The position numbers and the translations under genes are program-made. A DNA stretch of 29,088 nt, taken from assembly GCA_029259535.1 (NCBI GenBank), contig JAPHEF010000025.1, positions 1-29,088 of the forward strand. The letters run 5' to 3'. Position 1 is the stretch's first letter; each line of letters opens with the position of its first letter. Source of the DNA: Alkanophaga liquidiphilum (GTDB lineage: Archaea > Halobacteriota > Syntropharchaeia > Alkanophagales > B39-G2). Shown here piece after piece: positions 1-7,321 of this stretch. The notes below the pieces were generated by a model, which made no database searches, had not been told where the DNA came from, and saw only the letters and a list, made by a program, of their open reading frames with translations.

Positions 1-1
1 T

Positions 2-154
2 GCTGCATTCGTCTACGTAATGCTTTTCGGGTCGCCGCAGCAGAGGTTCTGGGCAATCGCAATCCCAGTAGCGGTAGGGCTTTTCGTGCTTTTCAGCCTT
101 GTGTTCTGGATAGGATGGAACATAGCGACGGTTTCCGCGTCCAAGGAGAAATGA
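2..154 (+). CDS. C-terminal end of a membrane protein (partial)
   Basis: An open frame enters from the left edge and stops at the TGA at 152-154, giving 50 residues. The piece is strongly hydrophobic, with a long membrane-spanning stretch (VAVGLFVLFSLVFWIGW) and a short polar tail ending in SASKEK. Nothing in it identifies the family. It precedes a methyltransferase and a glycosyltransferase, so a membrane-bound enzyme of surface-polymer or lipid synthesis is possible, but that is only context. Its stop overlaps the ATG at 151 of the next gene (ATGA), which suggests translational coupling. Confidence 0.5.
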   Translation, partial: AAFVYVMLFGSPQQRFWAIAIPVAVGLFVLFSLVFWIGWNIATVSASKEK

Positions 155-933
155 GGGGCAAGGTTGACGTGCGTTGGGACGATGAAAGCGTCCTGCCGCA
201 AGAGTTCCCGGTGGACGTAGAGTATTTGTGGCGACGGATGACCGAAGAGACGCTGAACAAGGCGAGGGGCAAACTCGTGCTCGATGTCGGGTGCGGAAGA
301 GCGAAAGACCTGACAGAAGTGGTGAAGGAGTGTAGTGATGTCGTGGGCGTGGGCGTTGAGCCCTCTGAGGTAATGCTGAGGAAGGCGAAAAACCACATCT
401 TCGGCGTTAATGACAGACTACACCTCGTTTACGGCATTGCTGAGAGCCTCCCGTTTAAAGACGCCTCTTTTGACCGTGTCGTGTGTAAGGGGGCGATAGA
501 CCATTTTTACGACCCCGAAGCGGCAATCAGCGAGATGGCAAGGGTCGTGAGGTGTGGTGGCAAGGTGATTATCTCGGTTGCAAACTTTGAGAGCCTAAGC
601 TGCAAGCTGGGTAGGTGGGTGCATTCGATAAAAAGCTTTTTCAGGAAAGACGCAAAGGACGGGCAACACTTCTGGGAAATACCTCCAGACCACGTCACGA
701 AATTCGATTATCACGTGTTAAAGCGTATGTGTGCGCCACACCTCGCGATAACTACATGCGTGGGCGTCTGCCTCTTAACTTATAATTCGCTGTGGCGTTC
801 CTTGCTCGAAAGGCTGCCGCAAAGGGCATCTCTGTTTTTATTACGGCTCCTCGACAGGGCTGCAAGGATGCTCCCATCACTCAGCGATGTAATTGTCGTC
901 GAGGCTTCTCGGCATAGACCACCACGCTCTTAG
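151..933 (+). CDS. Class I SAM-dependent methyltransferase (type 11-like)
   Basis: About 260 residues. SAM-binding motif I is seen as LVLDVGCGRAKDL near residue 43, followed by an acidic end of strand 2 (GVGVEPSEVML), a motif II region (AESLPFKDASFDRVVC) and the post-motif GGKVIISVANFE. These are the features of UbiE/Methyltransf_11 enzymes. The substrate is not visible. An in-frame ATG exists at 115, but I prefer the ATG at 151 because it overlaps the upstream stop as ATGA and has AAGGAG a few bases before it. The 3' end overlaps the convergent methyltransferase on the other strand by 53 bases. The neighbouring glycosyltransferase suggests a role in glycan or lipid modification (inference). 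Confidence 0.85.
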   Translation: MRGKVDVRWDDESVLPQEFPVDVEYLWRRMTEETLNKARGKLVLDVGCGRAKDLTEVVKECSDVVGVGVEPSEVMLRKAKNHIFGVNDRLHLVYGIAESLPFKDASFDRVVCKGAIDHFYDPEAAISEMARVVRCGGKVIISVANFESLSCKLGRWVHSIKSFFRKDAKDGQHFWEIPPDHVTKFDYHVLKRMCAPHLAITTCVGVCLLTYNSLWRSLLERLPQRASLFLLRLLDRAARMLPSLSDVIVVEASRHRPPRS

Positions 934-1597
934 GAAAGGCAAAGTTGAACACCTTCTCGAAAGTCGTAATGAACTTCGAGGGCGTGCTCAGCAGTAACTT
1001 CCTGTAAAGCCTTGGGAGCGTGGCGTCGACGTTCATACCACAGACGCAGATGAGCAACCAATAAATAGAGTGCAATGCGTGCTCGAAGCGAATTTCGTAT
1101 ATGCGTAAGCCGCTCCGCTTTATCATCCGCAGCAGCCTCTGTATCCTGTAAATTCTTATGTGCCCACCAGGTGTCCTTGCATACTTCGGCGAGATGTTCC
1201 AGAACACCTTTTCGGTGAAATACGTGGGGACACTCACCGCAATCTTACCTCCGGGCTTCAGCACTCGCACAAGCTCCTGCATGACCCGCTCGTCGTCCTC
1301 AACATGCTCAAGAACCTCGGTGCATATTATCTTGTGGAACGCCCCCTCCTTGAAAGGGAGGGTGGAAACATCAGCCATTAGAACGTGAGCTTCGCCTCGC
1401 AGCTCCCCCTGCGCACGCAGCAGCGCCAGCACGTATCTCGTCTTTAATAAATCCTCTTTGGAAATATCCAAAGCGCACATGCGGCATTTTCGCTCCTTGC
1501 ACGATGTCCACGTGTGCCGCCCGTCGCCGCAGCCTGCATCCAGCACCACATCCCCGCTCTCTATGCCCAGAACGTCAAATCTCGCCGTCAGCACCAT
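881..1597 (-). CDS. SAM-dependent methyltransferase
   Basis: 238 residues. Motif I is VVLDAGCGDGRHTW at about residues 17-30, followed by MCALDIS, then DVSTLPFKEGAFHKIICTEV, EHVEDDERVMQELVRVLKPGG and KIAVSVPTYF. This is a complete Rossmann-type methyltransferase core, with a longer aromatic C-terminal half that may bind substrate. The ATG at 1597 lies inside the end of the upstream glycosyltransferase gene (23-base overlap). GAGGAGG within that gene serves as its ribosome binding site, so the two are translationally coupled. It probably modifies a glycan or lipid made by the same operon. The substrate is unknown. Confidence 0.85.
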   Translation of the reverse strand: MVLTARFDVLGIESGDVVLDAGCGDGRHTWTSCKERKCRMCALDISKEDLLKTRYVLALLRAQGELRGEAHVLMADVSTLPFKEGAFHKIICTEVLEHVEDDERVMQELVRVLKPGGKIAVSVPTYFTEKVFWNISPKYARTPGGHIRIYRIQRLLRMIKRSGLRIYEIRFEHALHSIYWLLICVCGMNVDATLPRLYRKLLLSTPSKFITTFEKVFNFAFPKSVVVYAEKPRRQLHR

Positions 1598-2807
1598 TTA
1601 AAACCTCCTCGTAAAAATTTAGGGTCTCCCTCGCCGCACGCTCCCAAGAGAAGAGCTTTTCTATTCGACGACGAGCTGCCCGCCCCATTTGCCTCCTCAG
1701 ATGGTCATCTTCGAGTAACACCCTTATGGCGGACGCAAGCGCATCCACATCTCCCGGACGCACTAATATGCCCGTCTCGTCATTCTCCACAATTTCAGGA
1801 ATGGCGCCAGCGGTCGTAGCCACGACTGGCGTCTCGCATGCCATAGCCTCCGCCACCGGGAAGCCGAACCCCTCGTATAGAGAGGGAGCCGTGAAAATCT
1901 CGGCGCTTGAGTATAGTTTGACAAGCCTTCTGACCGTAACCCGCCCTGTAAACCGCACCCTGTCCTCAAGACAGTATTTCCTGACGAGCTCCGGCGCATA
2001 CACGGTCTTCGGAGGTTTCTCGTCCACAATCGTGAGCTTCAAATCCAAGTCTTTCAGCATGCGCATCGCTTTTAGCAGGTAGAAAATCCCCTTCTTCCTG
2101 TCTTCCGTTCTGCCCACGAAGAGTATACTGTTCTCCTCCCGCTCGCACCCGTCGTTCTGGAACGTTTCTAAGTCAACGCCGTTGTATATCACCCGTATTT
2201 CCTCAGAAGGCACGCCGAAAAACCTCGTTATCTCCTTAGCGGCGCTCTTGGAAACTGTCATTATGCCGTCGAGGCGGCGTGCGACGACCTTTTGCATTTC
2301 GAATGGCGAGTAATACATGGTATAGCGAAACGCCTCTGAGACGCTTGTGGTTTGCTGGAATGCGGCAATCTTATCGAGGATTAACGGGTGGTGTATGGTG
2401 GCGACCACGGGCATCCTCAACCGCATTAGTAAGAGCCCGAAGCCCAAGCACTGATTGTCATGTATTATGTCGAAACGTCCCAGCTCTCTGAGCTTGCGGA
2501 AGGCTCGTATGCTGAAAGTAAGCATCTCCGGGAATACATGGACCCTAGTCGCGGCATATTCGAAGAAGTTAAGCGGGTAAAAAATCTCAAGGAGGTTTGG
2601 TGGCAGGAAATCTCTCTTTTTGCCGAAAAAATTATGGTTAACGACCCTGTGGAGCTGCACGCCGTCAGGGACTTCCGGATACGGCGGACCGGCTATTAAG
2701 TGCACTTCGCATCCCAGCCTCGCCAGCTCCTTCGCAAGATAATAGGCGTATATACCTTGTCCTCCGGTATACATGTTGCCCCGATAGCTCAGCAAGCAGA
2801 CTTTCAA
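1575..2807 (-). CDS. GT4-family glycosyltransferase (group 1)
   Basis: About 410 residues with a GT-B fold. The N-terminal acceptor domain begins KVCLLSYRGNMYTGGQGIY, with the Gly-rich loop typical of GT4 enzymes. The C-terminal nucleotide-sugar domain has ILFVGRTEDRKKG, FTGRV, and the E-x7-E region EGFGFPVAEAMACETPVVA followed by IPEIVENDETGILV. It transfers a sugar from an activated donor, but donor and acceptor cannot be read. The frame is open up to a TTG at 2837, but a TATA-like TTTTTAAAT at about 2842-2850 would put transcription start near 2820. The TTG at 2807, preceded by GGGGGAGGGAG, is therefore the better start. It is followed by the overlapping methyltransferase. Confidence 0.88.
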   Translation of the reverse strand: MKVCLLSYRGNMYTGGQGIYAYYLAKELARLGCEVHLIAGPPYPEVPDGVQLHRVVNHNFFGKKRDFLPPNLLEIFYPLNFFEYAATRVHVFPEMLTFSIRAFRKLRELGRFDIIHDNQCLGFGLLLMRLRMPVVATIHHPLILDKIAAFQQTTSVSEAFRYTMYYSPFEMQKVVARRLDGIMTVSKSAAKEITRFFGVPSEEIRVIYNGVDLETFQNDGCEREENSILFVGRTEDRKKGIFYLLKAMRMLKDLDLKLTIVDEKPPKTVYAPELVRKYCLEDRVRFTGRVTVRRLVKLYSSAEIFTAPSLYEGFGFPVAEAMACETPVVATTAGAIPEIVENDETGILVRPGDVDALASAIRVLLEDDHLRRQMGRAARRRIEKLFSWERAARETLNFYEEVLNGADGEI

Positions 2808-2841
2808 CTCCCTCCCCCGCAATAAGCCATGCAGCAATGAG

Positions 2842-2850
2842 ATTTAAAAA
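2842..2850 (-). promoter_or_regulatory. TATA-like box for the glycosyltransferase operon
   Basis: On the minus strand this reads TTTTTAAAT. An archaeal TATA box centred here predicts a start of transcription near 2820, just upstream of the TTG start at 2807 with its G-rich ribosome binding site. It argues against the longer open frame. Confidence 0.4.
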
Positions 2851-2886
2851 ATAGCGTTTTTGTCCCCTTCTAAGTATGACACATGT

Positions 2887-4008
2887 TTAATATTCGTCTT
2901 GAGCATGCCTCCTCCTCGTATACAGGGACTCCAAAGCATCAATGACCTTTAAATTCTGCTCGTGAGTCCCGACGCTTATGCGGATGAGCGAGGTGCCGGC
3001 GCCCCTGAAGGAAGAGCAATCTCGGACGACGATGCCACGCTCCACAAGGAACTCAAAAGCTTGTTTCGAAGTAAAAGGCGACACGTCCACGAGCACGAAG
3101 TTTGCATGCGACGGGAACGTCTTGAATGGTATGTTTTCGAGGAGGAAAGCTCTCTCTGCTTTGACGAGGCTGACCGTCCTTTTAAGATGTTCCTCATCCC
3201 TGAGGGCCGCGAGCGCTGCTGCGATACCGAGCGCGTTGACCGAGAACGGAATTGCCACCTTTTTATACTCACGAGCGAGGTTTTCGTTCATGACAGCGTA
3301 GCCAACTCTCAGCCCCGCAAGCCCGAACGCCTTCGAAAATGTCCTCGTTATTATTAAATTCTCATACTCACGAACGAGCGGCACGAACGAGCGCTCAGCG
3401 AACTCCACGTATGCTTCGTCCACGACGACTGCCGCCGACGGTAATGCTTCGAGAATCGCCCGCAGCTCAGCTTCCGCAACGACGTCGCCTGTCGGGTTGT
3501 TTGGCGAGCTGAGAAATACGAGCTTTGTTTTTTGCACCGTCACCTCGATGACGTCTGTGGCTGCGACTTCAAAGTTCCGCTGCTCGTCCCTTTGTAAGAA
3601 CCTCGGAATGCCACCCATCAGCCGCACAAGCGTCTCGTAAAGCGAGAACGTCGGTATCGGGATAACCACTTCATCGCCGTTCTCCACAAAAAGCTTCACG
3701 AGTGTGTCCAAGACGCCATCCACGCCCGCGCCAAGCACTATACCCTCCGGTGGGACCCCCAAACGCCCCGCAAGCTCTTGAATTAGCTCCGCCTCGCAGC
3801 CACAGCCGTCCAGACTTGAAAGCGTTTCTGGATACCGACTTATCAGTCGTGCGCACCGAATTACGGCTTCGACTGCCTTCTGGCTTGGACCCAGCGGATT
3901 CTCGTTAGAGCTGAGTTTTATGGCGCCCTCTATCCACCTGCCGGGCTTATACTCTTTTATCCCTTCGACGACGTCTCTCACTTTTATCGCTCTCACATGC
4001 GTCCCCAT
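2887..4008 (-). CDS. hisC: Histidinol-phosphate aminotransferase
   Basis: 373 residues, normal length for HisC. It is a fold-type I PLP enzyme converting imidazole-acetol phosphate and glutamate to histidinol phosphate in histidine synthesis. Visible hallmarks are the N-terminal KLSSNENPLGPS substrate segment (31-42), SSPNNPTGD (168-175), VDEAYVEF with the PLP-binding Asp197 and Tyr200, and TFSKAFGLAGLRVGY with the Schiff-base Lys226. The C-terminal Arg region (SLIRISVGT) is also present. The ATG at 4008 gives a full N-terminus; a GTG at 3996 is an alternative. It is divergent from the cdh block and shares a short AT-rich promoter region with it. No other his genes are nearby. A related aromatic aminotransferase role cannot be excluded. 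Confidence 0.9.
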   Translation of the reverse strand: MGTHVRAIKVRDVVEGIKEYKPGRWIEGAIKLSSNENPLGPSQKAVEAVIRCARLISRYPETLSSLDGCGCEAELIQELAGRLGVPPEGIVLGAGVDGVLDTLVKLFVENGDEVVIPIPTFSLYETLVRLMGGIPRFLQRDEQRNFEVAATDVIEVTVQKTKLVFLSSPNNPTGDVVAEAELRAILEALPSAAVVVDEAYVEFAERSFVPLVREYENLIITRTFSKAFGLAGLRVGYAVMNENLAREYKKVAIPFSVNALGIAAALAALRDEEHLKRTVSLVKAERAFLLENIPFKTFPSHANFVLVDVSPFTSKQAFEFLVERGIVVRDCSSFRGAGTSLIRISVGTHEQNLKVIDALESLYTRRRHAQDEY

Positions 4009-4020
4009 CGAGGAATTTGA

Positions 4021-4035
4021 AAATATTTATTAAGT
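4021..4035. promoter_or_regulatory. Divergent AT-rich promoter between hisC and the cdh block
   Basis: AAATATTTATTAAG is the only AT-rich patch between the divergent starts at 4008 and 4071. Read rightward, AAATATTT fits a TATA box giving a start of transcription near 4050. Read leftward, TTAATAAATA fits a box for hisC with a very short or absent leader. The assignment rests on position and composition only. Confidence 0.45.
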
Positions 4036-4070
4036 AAGGAGGGCAAAGGGGAACTAAAAAGGTGGGGAAG

Positions 4071-4289
4071 ATGGCAGAGATGTGTGGGGTATGCAAAGAG
4101 AATGAAGCTACGAAGAAGTGCGAGGAGTGCGGTATTCCGCTCTGCGACTCTTGTGCGAGAGAAATAGAGATAGAAGAGACGCACCCGTCGCACAGGATCA
4201 AAGGGGTTACGACGCCGGGAATAATAGGGGAGGCTGTGAAGAAGAAAGTGGTATGCGAGAAGTGCATGGCGGAAGTGGACATATTCTGA
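4071..4289 (+). CDS. Small cysteine-rich zinc-binding protein (B-box-like)
   Basis: 72 residues. The pattern is C-x2-C-x7-C-x2-C-x4-C-x2-C (CGVCKENEATKKCEECG then IPLCDSC), followed by His residues (ETHPSHRIKG) and a final C-x2-C (VVCEKCMAEVDIF). This resembles a B-box/zinc-ribbon fold that binds two or three zinc ions. The ATG at 4071 is chosen over a GTG at 4062 because GGTGGGG lies just before it. It ends 21 bases before cdhA, so it is almost certainly the first gene of that operon. It could be an assembly, metal-handling or regulatory partner of the Cdh complex, but nothing in it proves this. Confidence 0.75.
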   Translation: MAEMCGVCKENEATKKCEECGIPLCDSCAREIEIEETHPSHRIKGVTTPGIIGEAVKKKVVCEKCMAEVDIF

Positions 4290-4310
4290 CTCTGCTTCTC
4301 AGGTGAAATT

Positions 4311-6839
4311 ATGAGCGGAAAAAAGGTTAAAATAGGAGAGGTAGAGGTTAATCTGGCTGACGCCGTCCGGGACCCAAGAGGCGTGGAGGACATCGCTGAG
4401 GACATCCTCCAGGAGATGGGCGAGCGGCGGCTGCGGCAGTGGGACCCGAAGTTGAACATCTTCGCTCACGCCTCCGACATTGTGGAGTGGGACGAGGTCC
4501 TACTCGACAAATACTACACGATTTTCACGAGCGCGAAGAAGAGCTGCGAGGGTTGCCCCCAAGGTCCCTGCGACCTCTCTGCGAAAAGCGGGCTTTGCGG
4601 CGTGGGCTTGGAGGCTCATAAGGCGAGAGAGGGGCTTCAAGATGCCTGCAAGGCGCTTGCAAGGCAGCTAACGCATGCAAGGGACCTGCTGGACTACGTA
4701 ATTAAGATCCACGGGAAAGAGAAGGAAATCAATCTCGGACCCTACGAGGAGTTCCCTATGACGAACGTCGCAATGCTCTGCGGCTTCTACCCAAAGAATC
4801 TTGCGGATGTAGAGCGTGCGTTGTCGTATGCGGAGGCGCAGCTCGCAGAGCTTCTTTATGCAGCGAACGACGGGAAGGAGTCGGCAAAGGACCTCGTGGA
4901 GAAGACGATGCATGCGGGCTCACTAACGTTCCTCGCGATGGAGGTTGCCGAGACGCTGCGAACTTGCATATTCGACTTTTACAACGCCGGCAAGGTGCCG
5001 CCGACGGAATACGCCGACTGGCCAAAAGTGCAGACGCCGGTGGGGCTTGGCGTCGTGGACGTTTCAAAGCCGGTAATCTGCTTTATGGGCAACGATTTCT
5101 TGCCAGCGTGGCATGCCGTCCGATTAATAAAAGAGCGCGGGCTAGAGGACGAAATTGAGGTCTGCGGTATTGGCGCCGCCGGGCATGACATTCCTCGTTT
5201 CTACGAAAAGGCGAAGGTCGTGACGTCCGCGGCGAAGGCGAGGCTCGCAATTCGTGCCGGGATTCCCGACGTCGTCGTCGTCAGCGAACTCTGCCTGCCG
5301 TTCGACGTTGTGGAAGAAGCGAAAAGAATTGGGGCGAAGGTTATCGCCTGCGGCTACAAGGCTGACTTCGAGGGCGTGGAGGACAAGACCGAGCTGCCGT
5401 TGGAGGAGCTTGTGAAGTATTTGGAGGAGAACGATGCCGTTCAGATTACGATGCCTGAGAAGGCAGGCGAGCTTGCCGTCGAGATTGTGAAGAGGGCGAA
5501 GGAGGGGAAGACGGCGGCGCTGCTTTCTGAGGACGAGATAAAGGAGAAAGCGACGGCGTGCAAGGCGTGTGATTCTTGCTTCAACGCCTGCCCGAACAGG
5601 CTGATGCTCAGCAGGGCGATGAAAGCAGCGAGAGAGGGCAACATTAAGAAGCTCTCTGAAATATACGATGAGTGCGTTTTCTGTGCAAAGTGCGAGCACG
5701 TCTGCCCGAATGGGCTGCCGATTCTCGACATGATAATCGGGGCGTCCGCCGAGAAAATAAAGAACGATAAGTATATGATGCGTCCGGGGCGGGGACTCAT
5801 CTCGCATATCGAGTGGCGGGACCTCACGTTCGGCTTCGTCCTCGGCGGCAATGGTCCCGGCATGGTTTTCCTCATAGGTTGCGGCAAGTATCCCGGCGCT
5901 GAAAAGGACATTGCGGAGATGGTCAGGTATTTGGTGGACAGGAACTGCTTGGTTGCGGTGGCGGGCTGTGTGGCTGCCGACGCCGCAAAATACTTCGACG
6001 AAGAAGAACGAAAATACATATTCGAGAAGTATCTTGCAGCGGGCGTGCTGCGGGGCTTCGTGAATCTCGGTGGCTGCACCGCAATCTCGCACATACCGCC
6101 GGCAACGTATAAAGGCACGATGATAGGCAGCGGCTACACCCCAAAGGCTAACTGGTCGCAGATCGTTGATTATCAATACACGAGACTCCCACTCGTCGTT
6201 CTGATATGGGGCGCTGCCACCGAAGAAATGTTCTCGGTAGCGATGGGCTTCGCACGCTCCGGCGTCTCTGTCGTCATTGGTCCCGAGGGCTTTAAGTTCA
6301 AAACGTGGCTCCTTGGCGATAAGCACGACCGCAGCAAATGGCAGATGTTCGATGGCATTACCGGCAAGATACGGGAAGTGGAGCCATGCCCGGTCCACAT
6401 GATAGTGCCTGTGGAAACAAAAGAGGAGGCGCTGACGATGATAATTAAGTTGTTCCACCGCCCGCTGGCACTCAGAGACCCGAGACTCGCAAGCCTCGAA
6501 GCTTACAACGAGGCGCACAAGAACTTCTTCGGCGAGTATTCTGACGACTGGCATCTCTACGTGCGTTCGGAGCACGAGATACACGTGATGCGGCGGCTGG
6601 AGATGCTACGCCTCCTTGAGAAGGAGCACGGTTGGGAAGTAGAGGGCGTCCGTGTTAAGAAGGCAAGGCTTCGGGACGGACGGCTTGTGGACATGGGCGA
6701 ATACGTCGAGAACTACGGCATACAACTCGGCAGATATTCGACAGTCGTGCCGAGACTTGTAATAAAAGAGATGGTCGGCGGGGCAGTAGCGGCGCCTTCT
6801 AAGGAGATTGCGAAGATGCACGGCACGCCGAAGGAGTAG
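4311..6839 (+). CDS. cdhA: Divergent CO dehydrogenase alpha subunit, CdhA-like
   Basis: 842 residues, slightly longer than usual archaeal CdhA (about 800). In the ACDS complex, CdhA with CdhB oxidises CO or reduces CO2 at the NiFeS C-cluster. Seen here: an N-terminal cluster motif with Cys79, 82, 87, 96; a ferredoxin-like insert with C417-x2-C-x2-C-x3-C427P and C455-x2-C-x2-C-x3-C465P; and C-cluster-type cysteines at 328 (VSELC), 524 (IGCGKYPG), 553 (AGCVAAD) and 589 (NLGGCTA). Missing against the family as I remember it: the GHN histidine is Asn261 (MGNDFLP), GICCT is G286-I-G-A-A, the conserved Lys of the WGAMSQKA region is Glu639 (WGAATEEM), and the His-rich relay near residues 117-127 is reduced to His122. 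The electron-transfer clusters thus look intact while the CO/CO2 site looks damaged or remodelled. It is co-directional with cdhB, 12 bases downstream. Confidence 0.85.
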   Translation: MSGKKVKIGEVEVNLADAVRDPRGVEDIAEDILQEMGERRLRQWDPKLNIFAHASDIVEWDEVLLDKYYTIFTSAKKSCEGCPQGPCDLSAKSGLCGVGLEAHKAREGLQDACKALARQLTHARDLLDYVIKIHGKEKEINLGPYEEFPMTNVAMLCGFYPKNLADVERALSYAEAQLAELLYAANDGKESAKDLVEKTMHAGSLTFLAMEVAETLRTCIFDFYNAGKVPPTEYADWPKVQTPVGLGVVDVSKPVICFMGNDFLPAWHAVRLIKERGLEDEIEVCGIGAAGHDIPRFYEKAKVVTSAAKARLAIRAGIPDVVVVSELCLPFDVVEEAKRIGAKVIACGYKADFEGVEDKTELPLEELVKYLEENDAVQITMPEKAGELAVEIVKRAKEGKTAALLSEDEIKEKATACKACDSCFNACPNRLMLSRAMKAAREGNIKKLSEIYDECVFCAKCEHVCPNGLPILDMIIGASAEKIKNDKYMMRPGRGLISHIEWRDLTFGFVLGGNGPGMVFLIGCGKYPGAEKDIAEMVRYLVDRNCLVAVAGCVAADAAKYFDEEERKYIFEKYLAAGVLRGFVNLGGCTAISHIPPATYKGTMIGSGYTPKANWSQIVDYQYTRLPLVVLIWGAATEEMFSVAMGFARSGVSVVIGPEGFKFKTWLLGDKHDRSKWQMFDGITGKIREVEPCPVHMIVPVETKEEALTMIIKLFHRPLALRDPRLASLEAYNEAHKNFFGEYSDDWHLYVRSEHEIHVMRRLEMLRLLEKEHGWEVEGVRVKKARLRDGRLVDMGEYVENYGIQLGRYSTVVPRLVIKEMVGGAVAAPSKEIAKMHGTPKE

Positions 6840-6851
6840 GGGGGATGCAAA

Positions 6852-7316
6852 ATGGCTGCTAAAGAACCTTTGGAAATCGCGAATTTTCTCAAGGAGAAAA
6901 AGAGGAAGGTTCTGGTGATGAGTGGGCAGCTTTGTGAGAAGCTGGAGCTTGATGGCAAGCCACTCCTTGATTATGCTGTAGAGCTTGCGAACAAGCTGGA
7001 TGCGGCGGTTGCCGCCACCGGGAACACCGTGAACGCCGTTCGTGGCAAGGTGAAGGCAACGAAGAAGATGTGGGCTGCCGAAATTCCCATATACCTCAAA
7101 TACAATTGGAAAGAGCCGTTTGAGCGTCCGGAGGTCCTTGTTCTTATAGGTTACACGCCAGATACCGCTCGTGCGCTCGTGACGACGATGTCGGGGGTCG
7201 TAGAAACCGTCGTGCTTGACAGCGTCGAAGTTCCAGAGGCTACTGCCTCCCTGAACACCATGACAATTGATAAATGGAAGGAGAGCTTAGAGGAGATAAT
7301 AAAGAATTTGGGGTGA
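6852..7316 (+). CDS. cdhB: ACDS complex epsilon subunit, CdhB
   Basis: 154 residues, close to the usual 160-170. The family (CO_dh, a Rossmann-like DHS fold) associates with CdhA in an alpha2-epsilon2 unit, but its exact job is unsettled. Matching features are the early strand KRKVLVMSGQLCEK, the segment ELANKLDAAVAATGNTVNAV, and VLVLIGYTPDTARALVTTM. The ATG follows the cdhA stop by 12 bases, with GGGGG between them. The gene ends 5 bases before the preferred start of cdhC, so cdhA-cdhB-cdhC are one transcript. Retention of an intact epsilon subunit argues that the odd CdhA next to it is still assembled into a complex. Confidence 0.85.
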   Translation: MAAKEPLEIANFLKEKKRKVLVMSGQLCEKLELDGKPLLDYAVELANKLDAAVAATGNTVNAVRGKVKATKKMWAAEIPIYLKYNWKEPFERPEVLVLIGYTPDTARALVTTMSGVVETVVLDSVEVPEATASLNTMTIDKWKESLEEIIKNLG

Positions 7317-7321
7317 AGGAG

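Noticed and set aside
5142..6584. A long minus-strand open frame (480 codons) opposite cdhA
   Set aside because: It is a shadow of the GC-rich cdhA codons: no start signal, no protein family, and the plus-strand frame has clear FeS motifs.
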